From Pseudomonas umsongensis (GTDB lineage: Bacteria; Pseudomonadota; Gammaproteobacteria; Pseudomonadales; Pseudomonadaceae): 44,176 bases of DNA. Both the position numbers and the translations under genes were made by a program. The DNA lies in the NCBI RefSeq assembly GCF_002236105.1, contig NZ_NIWU01000012.1, positions 1-44,176 on the forward strand, read 5' to 3'. Numbering within the stretch: the stretch's first letter is position 1; every line of letters starts with the position of its first letter. The notes under the pieces were generated by a model. That model saw nothing but the letters and a program-made list of their open reading frames with translations. It was not told the origin of the DNA and did no database searches. Below, piece by piece: positions 33,999 to 42,501 of the stretch.

Positions 33999-34412
33999 TT
34001 AGCGCCTGCCAAACTCCCCCAGCGGCTGCGGGAACAGGTTATTGAGCGTCTCCAGCAACCGCACGTGATAGATCGGCTTGCGAAACAGGTCCAGAACCTG
34101 CAACCGCAGCATGTCACTGACATCCTCCATGTCGGCATGCCCGGACATCACGATCACCGGCAAATGCTGGCGCGCCGTGTGCTCGCGCAAGCGCTTGATC
34201 AACGACATCCCGCTCTCCTCCGGCATGCGCAGGTCGGTGATGACCAGCGCTATATCCGGATTGCGCGTCAGGTGCTGCAGCGCCAGCTTGACCGAGGTCG
34301 CGGTGAAACAATTGAAACCTTCACCCTCCAGCAATTCCGCCAGCTCAAGCAACGCATCCTCTTCGTCATCGACCAAGAGAAGCTGTTGGCGCGGCAGTGC
34401 GGAAACGTTCAT
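33999..34412 (-). CDS. Stand-alone response-regulator receiver protein
   Basis: A 137-aa single REC domain with no output domain. The acidic pocket (LLLVDDEED), phosphorylated aspartate (VITDLRMPE), switch serine (VMSGHAD) and lysine (LFRKPI) are all present, so it should be phosphorylated. The start at 34412 gives MNVSALPRQQ; its ribosome site is modest. It lies 85 bp downstream of flp on the same strand, and no histidine kinase is in the window. A role in controlling Tad pilus assembly or expression is inferred from position. Confidence 0.85.
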   Translation of the reverse strand: MNVSALPRQQLLLVDDEEDALLELAELLEGEGFNCFTATSVKLALQHLTRNPDIALVITDLRMPEESGMSLIKRLREHTARQHLPVIVMSGHADMEDVSDMLRLQVLDLFRKPIYHVRLLETLNNLFPQPLGEFGRR

Positions 34413-34497
34413 AGGCAACACCTGGAATAGACTAAGCGCTGACATTAGAACTCACTCGTTGCATTGGCAAGTTGCCGGTACGACCTCTGATAGTCAC

Positions 34498-34695
34498 TCA
34501 CAAGGCGTTTTTGATACTGGTGAACATCGCAGTCAGGTCGGTCCCGATGCCGCCACTGAGCCCGGCAATCACCACCGCGACCATGGCAGCGACGATGGCG
34601 TACTCGATACCCGACGCTCCCTCGGTATCCTTGGCCAGCCCTTTGTAAAAAGCGATTTCGGATTTGACCTTCTGAACCAGCTTGGCGAAAGACAT
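34498..34695 (-). CDS. flp: Flp-type prepilin (Tad pilus major subunit)
   Basis: A 65-aa prepilin. It has a 26-residue basic leader ending TEG, a cut site before ASGIEYAIVAAMV, the conserved glutamate and tyrosine (GIEY) of the Flp motif, a hydrophobic helix, and a short end (FTSIKNAL). GAGGAG lies before the start at 34695. It is divergent from the rcpC-tadD operon. Processing needs a prepilin peptidase (FppA/TadV type), which is not in this window. Confidence 0.93.
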   Translation of the reverse strand: MSFAKLVQKVKSEIAFYKGLAKDTEGASGIEYAIVAAMVAVVIAGLSGGIGTDLTAMFTSIKNAL

Positions 34696-35023
34696 GACGT
34701 TCTCCTCGACGACACCGAGTGTTGCACCGACGCAACATGATTCCCCTGTGCCAGCATCAGCATTGTCGGCATTCCTCCACCAAACAACTGTAAAAACGCA
34801 TTAACACGAAAGTATTAATCGCTTTGTTGACGTCAAAAAACCTTTTAATTGAGCTGGTCGTCGATTTTTCGTTAGAAAATTTTCCCCGGGTAATGGCGTT
34901 TTGCTCTAGCTGCGCTACCTTCCAATAGCGAAATAGTTCCATGTTCATAGCTACCTGATTGCGAAGTTGTCTCGTTGCGGAAAACGACTTCTTGGTGCAG
35001 CAGGAAAGAAGGGAAGCGCCGTC
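34696..35023. promoter_or_regulatory. Divergent flp / tad operon control region
   Basis: A 328-bp stretch, clearly AT-rich at about 34790-34900, between divergent flp and rcpC. It holds a perfect palindrome TTGACGTCAA at 34827-34836. No standard sigma-70 pair was convincing. In P. aeruginosa this gap is the target of the regulator PprB; the regulator gene is not seen here. No gene is visible in it. Confidence 0.55.
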
Positions 35024-35974
35024 ATGAACAGTCGTGTCATTCTTGGCCTAGCGGGACTGTCCCTGGCGGGTGCGGTCATTGCCGGTTACTGGGGCTTCAC
35101 CTTGACGCGTGAACCGACCGCCACTCCCGTTGCGCAAGCCGCCATCGCCCCCACGTCCCTCAGCAACCCTGCACCTGTTGTCCAACCAGAAGAGGACACG
35201 CGCCAACCGATCGTGGTGTTGCTGCATGACATCGCGCCGTTTGTGCAAATCACTGCCGCCGACGTGGTCGTGGAAAAACTGCGAACCGTCCCGGCCGGCA
35301 GCCTGACCCGCCTCGATCAAGCCATCGGCCGTACGCCTTGGCGCGCCCTGAGCGCCGGCAGCTGGCTCAACGACGAGAGTTTCGAAGGCGGCGGCAAGCT
35401 GGCGCGGATGATTCGGCCCGATGAGCGCGCGCTCGCCGTTGCCGTGGATGAAGTGATCAACGCTGGCGGTCAATTGACCCCGGGGGACTATGTCGACGTG
35501 CTGCTGTTCTTGCGCATGGACACCCTTAATCTCCAGCCCTCGGCCCAGCTCGCGGTCCCGGCCTTGCGTGTACTGGCGGTGGGCGAGCAAATGGGCCTGA
35601 CCAACGACGGCCAGCCCTCCAGCCCGGCCCAGGGCAACGATGAAAAACTCCGGCAGGAGCAACAGCGCGCCAGTGCCCGTACCGTGCTGCTCGCCGTTCC
35701 CGAACCACTGGTGAGCCGCTTGATGCTCGCCACCCAGGCCGGGGTGCTGCGCCTGGCGGTGCGCAGCGCCGAGGAAAAACGCCTGGCGCGTTACTGGGCC
35801 GGTGAACGCGATTCCGCAGCCAACCTCGCCAACGCCAATCGCGACTTGATCCAGTTCAACCAACTGGCCATGACAGCACCGCCCAGACCCCTGGTCGCCA
35901 GTAACGCAGTCGCGCCGCGCCGGTCGGGTGTGGAAGTCATCCGCGGCAACGAAACCACGCCAAAGTCCCCCTGA
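35024..35974 (+). CDS. rcpC: Tad pilus assembly protein RcpC/CpaB
   Basis: A 316-aa envelope protein with one N-terminal membrane span (ILGLAGLSLAGAVIAGYWGF) and a SAF domain (about residues 60-125: DVVVEKLRTVPAGSLTRLDQ), then a conserved RcpC/CpaB domain (MIRPDERALAVAVDEVINAG, GDYVDVLLFL). It likely steadies the secretin in the periplasm. ATG 35024 has GGGAAG upstream; the frame runs back to 34967 without support. It is the first gene of the rightward tad operon. Confidence 0.92.
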   Translation: MNSRVILGLAGLSLAGAVIAGYWGFTLTREPTATPVAQAAIAPTSLSNPAPVVQPEEDTRQPIVVLLHDIAPFVQITAADVVVEKLRTVPAGSLTRLDQAIGRTPWRALSAGSWLNDESFEGGGKLARMIRPDERALAVAVDEVINAGGQLTPGDYVDVLLFLRMDTLNLQPSAQLAVPALRVLAVGEQMGLTNDGQPSSPAQGNDEKLRQEQQRASARTVLLAVPEPLVSRLMLATQAGVLRLAVRSAEEKRLARYWAGERDSAANLANANRDLIQFNQLAMTAPPRPLVASNAVAPRRSGVEVIRGNETTPKSP

Positions 35975-35995
35975 ATCGAGCAAGGAAACGCTTTA

Positions 35996-37258
35996 ATGCG
36001 CAGACGTAGTACGCCGTTTTTGAACGGCTTGATCTGGGCCACCTTGCTGAGCGGCATGCCGGTGACGGCAGTCATGGCTGCCAACGGTAATTGTGCAGCG
36101 CTGGGCCCCTTGCCAGCGGTGCTGGAAGTGGGCGAAGGCCTGCAACAGGAAGTGCAATCGCCCGTGGCAATCACCCGGATCGCAGTGGGTGACCCGAAAA
36201 TCGCCGACGTGCGAGTCAATGGCAACCAGGCATTCCTGCTCACCGGCATGGGCGCCGGTGCCACCAGCCTGATGGTCTGGACCGCCTGTGCCAGCGCGCC
36301 GCGCCAAAGCATGGTGTTCGTCCAGGGCCGGGCGACGGCAGCCATGACCAGCGCCAGACAGTCACCCTCCGATGACCCGCTGCTGCCATCGCAAGTGCAG
36401 ACCGACATCCGCTTCGTCGAAGTCAGTCGTACCAAGCTGAAGGAAGCCAGTACTTCGATCTACGGCAAAAATTCGAATTTCCTGTTCGGCTCTCCCGGTA
36501 CCGTCCCCAATACTGCAGTGACACCGCGGGTGTTCCCGCTGCGCAACCTTGACCCGCGGATTGCCGTGCCGAGCATTCCGCTGGCCAACGACATGTTCAA
36601 CATCGTCGCCGGCGGCGGCAACTTCCTGGCCATCATCAATGCCATGGAAAGCAGTGGTTTTGCCTACACCCTGGCGCGACCGAGCCTGGTGGCGATCAGC
36701 GGACAAAGCGCAAGCTTCCTGGCGGGCGGTGAAATCCCTATCCCGATTCCCAGCGCCAACAGCAACAGCTACTCCATCGAATACAAGGAATTCGGCATCC
36801 GCCTGACGCTCACGCCAACGGTGGTCAGTAACGACCAGATCGCCCTCAAGGTCGCTCCGGAAGTCAGCGAACTGGATTACAACAACGCCGTGACCATCGG
36901 CGGCACCACAGTGCCGGCGTTCACCATTCGCCGTACCGACACCAGCATCTCCCTGGCCGATGGCGAAAGCTTCGTCATCAGTGGCCTGATCAGTACACAA
37001 AACACCTCGCAGGTGGACAAGTTTCCGGGACTGGGCGATATCCCGATCCTCGGCGCGTTCTTTCGCAGCTCCTCGATCAATCGCGAAGAACGGGAACTGC
37101 TGATGATCGTCACGCCGCACCTGGTGCAGCCGTTGGCGGCGAATGCGCAACTGCCGTCGCTGCCGGGGGAAAAACTCCGCAATTACGACCCCAACTGGTA
37201 CCGCCTGTACTTCCTCGAAAACGGCGACTTCGATAAACGCAGCGGGCTATCGCAATGA
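35996..37258 (+). CDS. rcpA: Tad pilus outer-membrane secretin RcpA/CpaC
   Basis: A 420-aa secretin with an N-terminal signal peptide of about 28 residues (ending AVMA), a BON-like/N0 region (about residues 45-100, ITRIAVGDPKIADVRVNGNQ), and the type II/III secretin domain from about residue 220 (SASFLAGGEIPIPIPSANSN, DGESFVISGLIS, FPGLGDIPILGAFFRS). It forms the outer-membrane pore for the pilus. AAGGAAA lies before ATG. It overlaps tadZ by 4 bases. Confidence 0.93.
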   Translation: MRRRSTPFLNGLIWATLLSGMPVTAVMAANGNCAALGPLPAVLEVGEGLQQEVQSPVAITRIAVGDPKIADVRVNGNQAFLLTGMGAGATSLMVWTACASAPRQSMVFVQGRATAAMTSARQSPSDDPLLPSQVQTDIRFVEVSRTKLKEASTSIYGKNSNFLFGSPGTVPNTAVTPRVFPLRNLDPRIAVPSIPLANDMFNIVAGGGNFLAIINAMESSGFAYTLARPSLVAISGQSASFLAGGEIPIPIPSANSNSYSIEYKEFGIRLTLTPTVVSNDQIALKVAPEVSELDYNNAVTIGGTTVPAFTIRRTDTSISLADGESFVISGLISTQNTSQVDKFPGLGDIPILGAFFRSSSINREERELLMIVTPHLVQPLAANAQLPSLPGEKLRNYDPNWYRLYFLENGDFDKRSGLSQ

Positions 37259-38442
37259 GCCAGAACCTGAGCCAGACCTTCCTCGCGATCACGCGTAACA
37301 GCACCGACCTTGAATGGTTGCAAGGCGCGCTCGCCCCCTTGGGCCAAGTGGTCAGCGCCGGTGGCGGCAGCCTCGACGAACTGCTGGCGCTGGTGGACGT
37401 GACACTGGCCAGCCTGGTGTTCGTGGGCCTGGACCGTGAGCATGTGGTGGCCCAGTGCGCACTGATTGAAGGCGCTCTGGAAGCCAAGCCTAGGCTGGCT
37501 ATCGTCGCGCTGGGCGACGGCATGGACAACCAGCTCGTACTCAATGCCATGCGCGCCGGGGCCCGGGACTTCGTGGCCTATGGCTCGCGCTCCAGTGAAG
37601 TCGCCGGGCTGGTGCGGCGCCAGAGTAAACGCCTGCCACCGGTGGTGCCCAATACTCACCTGGGCGGCCTCACCGTCCTGTACGGCGTGCAGAGCAATGC
37701 CGACGGCGCACTGTTGGCCAACCACATGGCACAGGTGGTGCAAAAAAGCGGTCAGCAAACGCTGCTGCTCGACCTCGGCCTGCCCCGGGGGGACAGCCTG
37801 GCCTTGCTGGGCCTGGAGAGCTCGTTTCATTTCGGTGATGCCCTGCGCAACTTGCGTCGTCTTGACGCCACCCTGATCGACAGCGCCTTCACCCGTTGCG
37901 AAGCCGGGCTGCGGATCCTCGCCTATGCCACCCAGGATGAACCGCTGGAACACACCAGCGCCGCCGAGCTGTACATGCTGCTCAGCGCGCTGCGCCAGCA
38001 CTTCCAGCACATCGTCGTGAACCTCACCGGCCAGCCCGACAGCGAAGCCTTGCGCACCTTCGTCAGCCATTGCGACAAGCTGCTGTGGTACACCGACCAG
38101 AACGTGCTCGACTGCCGCCGCAACCTGGCGGTACTGAATCTGTGGCGCGAAAAAGGCATGAAACTCGATCACGCCACGCTGCTGGTGGATCGCTACCTGC
38201 GTAGCGTCGCGCCAGACTCCGAGGCCTTGAGCAAAAGCTTCGGCATGGAAATCATCGCCACCCTCGCCTACAGCCCCGAAGTCCGTTTGAACGCCAAGAA
38301 CCAGGGCGTCACCCTGTTCGAACTGGCCCCCCGGGAAGTGCTCACCCAAAGCCTGCGCAACCTCGGCGAACGCTTGGCCAAACGCTCCGAAAGCCTGGCC
38401 AAGCCCAAGTCCTGGTTCAGCCGTTTGAGAGGTACGCCATGA
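37255..38442 (+). CDS. tadZ: Tad pilus localisation protein TadZ/CpaE
   Basis: A 395-aa MinD/ParA-like protein. An N-terminal receiver-like domain (about residues 1-130) precedes the ATPase-like part. The Walker A site is degenerate: around residues 143-152 the sequence is YGVQSNADGA instead of KGGxGKT, with no lysine. The later LLLDLGLPRGDSLALLG keeps the Walker A' aspartate. TadZ proteins place the pilus machine at the cell pole and some are known to have atypical nucleotide sites. It overlaps rcpA by 4 bases and tadA by 4 bases (ATGA). Confidence 0.9.
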   Translation: MSQNLSQTFLAITRNSTDLEWLQGALAPLGQVVSAGGGSLDELLALVDVTLASLVFVGLDREHVVAQCALIEGALEAKPRLAIVALGDGMDNQLVLNAMRAGARDFVAYGSRSSEVAGLVRRQSKRLPPVVPNTHLGGLTVLYGVQSNADGALLANHMAQVVQKSGQQTLLLDLGLPRGDSLALLGLESSFHFGDALRNLRRLDATLIDSAFTRCEAGLRILAYATQDEPLEHTSAAELYMLLSALRQHFQHIVVNLTGQPDSEALRTFVSHCDKLLWYTDQNVLDCRRNLAVLNLWREKGMKLDHATLLVDRYLRSVAPDSEALSKSFGMEIIATLAYSPEVRLNAKNQGVTLFELAPREVLTQSLRNLGERLAKRSESLAKPKSWFSRLRGTP

Positions 38443-39719
38443 GCGGCGAAAAACTGTTCGGCGCAACGCACCGCGGGGTGGCCGGCAATACCGACCACGA
38501 CGGCCTTAAACTGGTGCTGCACCGCTACATCATCGATGCCATCGAGGAGTCCGGGAAAAACCTGCTGGAGGGCTCGCGCCAGGTGCTGGCGCAGTTCGTC
38601 ATCGACAAAGTGGCCGAATACATCGCGCGCTTGCACCTGGCGATTTCGCGCTACGAGATGGAGCGCCTGGCCGAAGAAATCGTCGACGAACTCACAGGCT
38701 TCGGCCCGCTGGAAGTGTTGCTGCGCGATTCGGCCGTCACCGAAATCCTGGTCAACGGCCCGCACCGCGTGTTCATCGAGCGCGATGGCGTCCTGCATCA
38801 AAGCGACTTGCGTTTTATCGATGCGCACCATGTCGAGCGCGTCATCCAGCGCATCCTCGCGCCCCTGGGCCGGCGGCTCGACGAGTCTTCGCCGATGGTC
38901 GACGCGCGCCTGCCCGACGGCAGCCGGGTCAATGCGATCATTCCACCGATTGCGCTCGACGGCCCGTGCCTGTCGATTCGAAAATTCCGCCAGGACATGC
39001 TCAACAGCACCGACCTGATGGCCATGCAAACCATCGACCAGGCGATCTACGAATTCCTCCAGGAGGCCGTGGGCAAGCGTTGCAACATCCTGATCAGCGG
39101 CGGCACCGGCACCGGCAAGACCACGCTGCTGAATATTCTCAGCCAGTTGATCGACCCCCACCAACGGTTGGTGACCATCGAAGACGTCGCCGAATTGCAA
39201 CTGGGCCACCCCCACGTGGTGCGTCTGGAAACCCGACCGCCGAATGCCGAAGGCCATGGCGAGGTGAAAGCCAGCGACCTGATTCGCAACGCCCTGCGGA
39301 TGCGCCCGGACCGGATCATCCTCGGCGAAATCCGCGGTGTCGAAGTGGTCGACGTACTGACCGCGATGAACACCGGCCACGACGGCTCCATGAGCACCGT
39401 GCATGCCAACAACGCGCAAGATGCGTTGTTGCGCCTGGAAACCCTGGTCGGCCTGACCGGTCGCAGCATTGCCGAACGGACCTTGCGCCAGATGATCTGC
39501 GCGGCGCTGGACGTGGTGATCCAGTTGACGCGCATGCCCGATGGCCGCCGCTGTGTCAGCGAAGTAGTCGAGGTGATCGGCATTCGTGAAGACGTGTACG
39601 TCACCAATACCCTGTTTCGCCTCGACCGCCGCAGCGGTTTCGGTTTCATGCGCGAGGCGGTCAACCCCGCGGGTGACAAACTGCGCCGCGAATCGGCGCT
39701 CTCTTCCTCGGTGTATTGA
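38439..39719 (+). CDS. tadA: Tad pilus assembly ATPase TadA/CpaF
   Basis: A 426-aa type II/IV secretion ATPase. It has a three-helix N-terminal part and N-domain, Walker A GGTGTGKTT with K227, Asp-box (LVTIEDVAEL), Walker B (RIILGEIRG), and His box (HDGSMSTVHANN). It is the cytoplasmic motor for extension and retraction. All motifs are intact. It overlaps tadZ by 4 bases. Confidence 0.95.
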   Translation: MSGEKLFGATHRGVAGNTDHDGLKLVLHRYIIDAIEESGKNLLEGSRQVLAQFVIDKVAEYIARLHLAISRYEMERLAEEIVDELTGFGPLEVLLRDSAVTEILVNGPHRVFIERDGVLHQSDLRFIDAHHVERVIQRILAPLGRRLDESSPMVDARLPDGSRVNAIIPPIALDGPCLSIRKFRQDMLNSTDLMAMQTIDQAIYEFLQEAVGKRCNILISGGTGTGKTTLLNILSQLIDPHQRLVTIEDVAELQLGHPHVVRLETRPPNAEGHGEVKASDLIRNALRMRPDRIILGEIRGVEVVDVLTAMNTGHDGSMSTVHANNAQDALLRLETLVGLTGRSIAERTLRQMICAALDVVIQLTRMPDGRRCVSEVVEVIGIREDVYVTNTLFRLDRRSGFGFMREAVNPAGDKLRRESALSSSVY

Positions 39720-39729
39720 AGGCCACGGC

Positions 39730-40614
39730 ATGCTCAAACCGCTGCTGCTTATCTTTGTTTGCCTGGCGTTGCTGGGGCTCTCGGCCCACTTGTTCACTCG
39801 CGGCTTACGCGAGCCCGGCACCCGGCGCGTGCTGGAACGCCTGAGCCAGGGGCAACCGGAGCGGGTGGTGCGCAAAACATCCTGGACGGGACTGGATCGC
39901 GCCTTTTTGCGCGCTGGCCTCGGGCGGCCCACCGAACGCCTGGGTGTGTGGCTGACGCTGTGGGGCTTGAGTATCCTGCTCGGGTTTTTCGGCGGCGGCT
40001 GGCCGGGGTTGCTCGCCCTGTTGCTGTTGCCTCCCCTGCTCCTGCGCCTGTATGTCAACTGGCGTTACCAGCGTCGGCTCAAGCGCATGATCGAACAATT
40101 GCCCGCATTGCTCGATCACAGCGTGCGCAGCCTGAAGTCCGGGCGCACCTTGGCCGACGCGGTATTGGGCGCCATCGACGCCGCCGAAGATCCGCTGAAA
40201 GATGCCTTGGGCCGCGTGAAGCGCCAGGTGCACATGGGCATCAGTCTGCCGGACGCCACCTCGGACTTCGCAGAACTCTACGACAAAGACGAACTTCGCC
40301 TGTTTGCCCTCGGCTTGAAGGTCAACCACCGCTACGGTGGCAACGCCAGTGAACTGCTGGAAAACCTGATCAAGATCATCCGCGAACGGGAACAGGCTGC
40401 TCGCCAACTGAGCGCCATGACCGGTGAAACCCGAGTCACGGCGGTTGTCCTGGCGCTACTGCCGGTCACAGTCGCCGGCTATCTCCTGGTGTCCAATCCA
40501 AAGTACCTGATGACCATGTGGGACGACAGTTCAGGGCAATCGATGCTGATGGGAGCGCTCGCCCTGCAGGTGTTCGGCTGCCTGGCACTGTGGCGGATGT
40601 TGCGCAGCCTATGA
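39730..40614 (+). CDS. tadB: Tad pilus inner-membrane platform protein TadB
   Basis: A 294-aa membrane protein with an N-terminal span (LLLIFVCLALLGLSAHLF), two middle spans (WGLSILLGFFGGGWPGLLAL), the T2SSF domain (about residues 115-240, MIEQLPALLDHSVRSLKSGR), and C-terminal spans. The start at 39730 lies 10 bp past tadA; the frame opens earlier but within tadA. It ends in an ATGA overlap with tadC. Confidence 0.92.
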   Translation: MLKPLLLIFVCLALLGLSAHLFTRGLREPGTRRVLERLSQGQPERVVRKTSWTGLDRAFLRAGLGRPTERLGVWLTLWGLSILLGFFGGGWPGLLALLLLPPLLLRLYVNWRYQRRLKRMIEQLPALLDHSVRSLKSGRTLADAVLGAIDAAEDPLKDALGRVKRQVHMGISLPDATSDFAELYDKDELRLFALGLKVNHRYGGNASELLENLIKIIREREQAARQLSAMTGETRVTAVVLALLPVTVAGYLLVSNPKYLMTMWDDSSGQSMLMGALALQVFGCLALWRMLRSL

Positions 40615-41501
40615 ACGCGTCCATGCTGCTGAGCTCGCTATTGTTCCTGCTGGCATCGGGATTGTTTATCTGCGTCATGGTGCAACTGCGTCATCGTGCT
40701 CGCCAGGTGGTGCAGCGCCTGGACGGCAAGGCGCCGGGCGAAAGCCGCTTGAGCCAATGGCTGCAGGCGCTGGGCACCAGCCGGGTCGGCCAGCAGTCGG
40801 TCAAGCTCGACAACGAAACCCAGACCCTGCTCAATTGCCTGGGCTGGCGTACCGCGCGGCAACGGGCGTTATTTGCCGCCTTGCAGGTTGGCGTCCCGGT
40901 ACTGGCGCTGGCGTTGAGTGCATTGGTGCAGGGTCTGTTCTTCCCCCAGGTCATTCACCCATGGCTAGTCCCGGCGTTCGCCCTGGGTATCGGTTATCTG
41001 CTGCCCAAGCGTCTGCTGGCCGCTGCTGCGCACCATCGGCAGAAAAAACTGGCGATGGAAATCTCCACCTTCATTCCGCTGCTGCGCATCCTGTTCGAAT
41101 CAGGCATGGCCGTGGAGCAATCGCTGCGAGTCTTGAGCAATGAAGGCAAACAACTGATGCCCACATTGACCCAGGAGTTGCGCCTGGTGCTGGCCCGTGT
41201 CGATTCGGGCCTGGAGCTGGGCGATGAACTGCACAAGGTCACCCGCTTGCTGGCGGTCGACGAGTTCACTGACACCTGCGTGATCCTGCAACAGCTGATC
41301 CACCAGGGCGGCGGTGCGATGAAATCCCTGCTGGCGCTCAAGTTGTTGCTCGATGACAAGCGCCTGGCGCGCCTTCAGGAATACATCTCCAAGATGTCCG
41401 CAAAAATGTCCGTCGTGATGATGCTGTTCCTCTTCCCGGCGTTGTTGATCGTACTGGCGGGCCCGGGCTTCACCGCCCTCGCCCGGGCTTTTGCTTCTTA
41501 G
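40611..41501 (+). CDS. tadC: Tad pilus inner-membrane platform protein TadC
   Basis: A 296-aa membrane protein with an N-terminal span (LLSSLLFLLASGLFICVMVQ), two central spans, a T2SSF domain at about residues 140-265 (MEISTFIPLLRILFESGMAV), and a final span (VVMMLFLFPALLIVLAGPGF). It works with TadB as the platform for TadA. ATG 40611 overlaps the tadB stop. Confidence 0.92.
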   Translation: MNASMLLSSLLFLLASGLFICVMVQLRHRARQVVQRLDGKAPGESRLSQWLQALGTSRVGQQSVKLDNETQTLLNCLGWRTARQRALFAALQVGVPVLALALSALVQGLFFPQVIHPWLVPAFALGIGYLLPKRLLAAAAHHRQKKLAMEISTFIPLLRILFESGMAVEQSLRVLSNEGKQLMPTLTQELRLVLARVDSGLELGDELHKVTRLLAVDEFTDTCVILQQLIHQGGGAMKSLLALKLLLDDKRLARLQEYISKMSAKMSVVMMLFLFPALLIVLAGPGFTALARAFAS

Positions 41502-41511
41502 GGGAATCGTG

Positions 41512-42195
41512 ATGAAAGCAATGTTTGCAGGTTTTTGTCTGCTGATGCTGGGGGGTTGCGCGAGCAACGGACAGACACCCTGGAGTGCCCTGACCCCCGT
41601 CAGTTGCGGAAAATTGAACGCCGAACAACAGCTGTCGCTGAACCTGGCCGACGACATGGCCAACGACGGCAAGTTGCACGCCAGCCTCGCCAACCTGCAG
41701 AGCCTGCCGGACAAAGTTGCCGACGTGCGCCTGCGCAAGGCCAAGGTGTATCGACTGCTGGACCGCAGTGAAGCCGAGCCGCTGTACCGCAGCCTGCTCG
41801 GCGGCTGCCTGGCCGCCGAAGCCGAACACGGCCTGGGCCAACTCGCCGCCGCCCGAGGCGACCATGGCCTGGCCCAGGCGCACCTGCAACGGGCCGCCCG
41901 GCTGGCGCCCACCGACGAAAAAATCCGTAACGACCTGGGCGTGGTCTACCTCAATCAACTGCGCATCGAAGACGCCAAATTCGAATTCCTCACCGCCATC
42001 GAGCTCAAGCAAAGCGACCAACTGGCCGCCGTGAACCTGGTGACCCTGTTGATCTACCAGGACGACTGGAACCGCGCCGCCGAGCTGGTCAGCCGCCTTG
42101 GCCTGAAACCGGCACAAGTCACCCAGGCCCAGGCCCGCGCCGAGAAACTCAAGTCACCCGGCAAGTCCGGGCCGACCGTCGCCGCTGTTCAGTAG
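41512..42195 (+). CDS. tadD: Tad pilus assembly lipoprotein TadD (TPR)
   Basis: A 227-aa lipoprotein with signal MKAMFAGFCLLMLGGC and lipobox LGGC, the cysteine at residue 16 being the lipid site. TPR-like helix pairs fill about residues 60-200 (AEHGLGQLAAARGDHGLAQA, DEKIRNDLGVVYLNQLRIED). It likely acts as the pilotin or assembly aid for the secretin. It starts 10 bp after tadC; the frame runs back to 41491 without support. Confidence 0.9.
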   Translation: MKAMFAGFCLLMLGGCASNGQTPWSALTPVSCGKLNAEQQLSLNLADDMANDGKLHASLANLQSLPDKVADVRLRKAKVYRLLDRSEAEPLYRSLLGGCLAAEAEHGLGQLAAARGDHGLAQAHLQRAARLAPTDEKIRNDLGVVYLNQLRIEDAKFEFLTAIELKQSDQLAAVNLVTLLIYQDDWNRAAELVSRLGLKPAQVTQAQARAEKLKSPGKSGPTVAAVQ

Positions 42196-42206
42196 GGAGC
42201 ACCCTG

Positions 42207-42482
42207 ATGAAACCGACCACCTTGTACTGCCTCGGCTTGCTGGCCTTGCCACTTGCCGCTCACGCCATCGACGCCGGCCCCGCCTCGCCACAACAACAGG
42301 AAACCGAAGGCTGGCTGCAACTGCAAAGCAGCAACACCGCCGCCTCCACCAAGCCGCAAACTGCCAGCGCAGCCGAGCGCGAACTGGCAATGCAGCGCTG
42401 GTTGAAAAGCTTCCAGCACGAGATCCCAGAGTTCTTTGATCAGGATGCGGGCGGATCGGTGAACAGCGGATCGCAGCAATAG
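42207..42482 (+). CDS. DUF3613-type small secreted protein (tad operon end)
   Basis: A 91-aa protein with a signal peptide of about 20 residues (ending AHA), a glutamine/serine-rich middle (QQQETEGWLQLQSS) and a helical ERELAMQRWLKSFQHEIPEF segment typical of DUF3613 proteins coded after tadD, as P. aeruginosa PA4298. GGGAG lies before ATG 42207, 11 bp past tadD. Its role in the pilus is not known. Confidence 0.82.
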   Translation: MKPTTLYCLGLLALPLAAHAIDAGPASPQQQETEGWLQLQSSNTAASTKPQTASAAERELAMQRWLKSFQHEIPEFFDQDAGGSVNSGSQQ

Positions 42483-42501
42483 CGCTAAACCACATCCTCC
42501 C

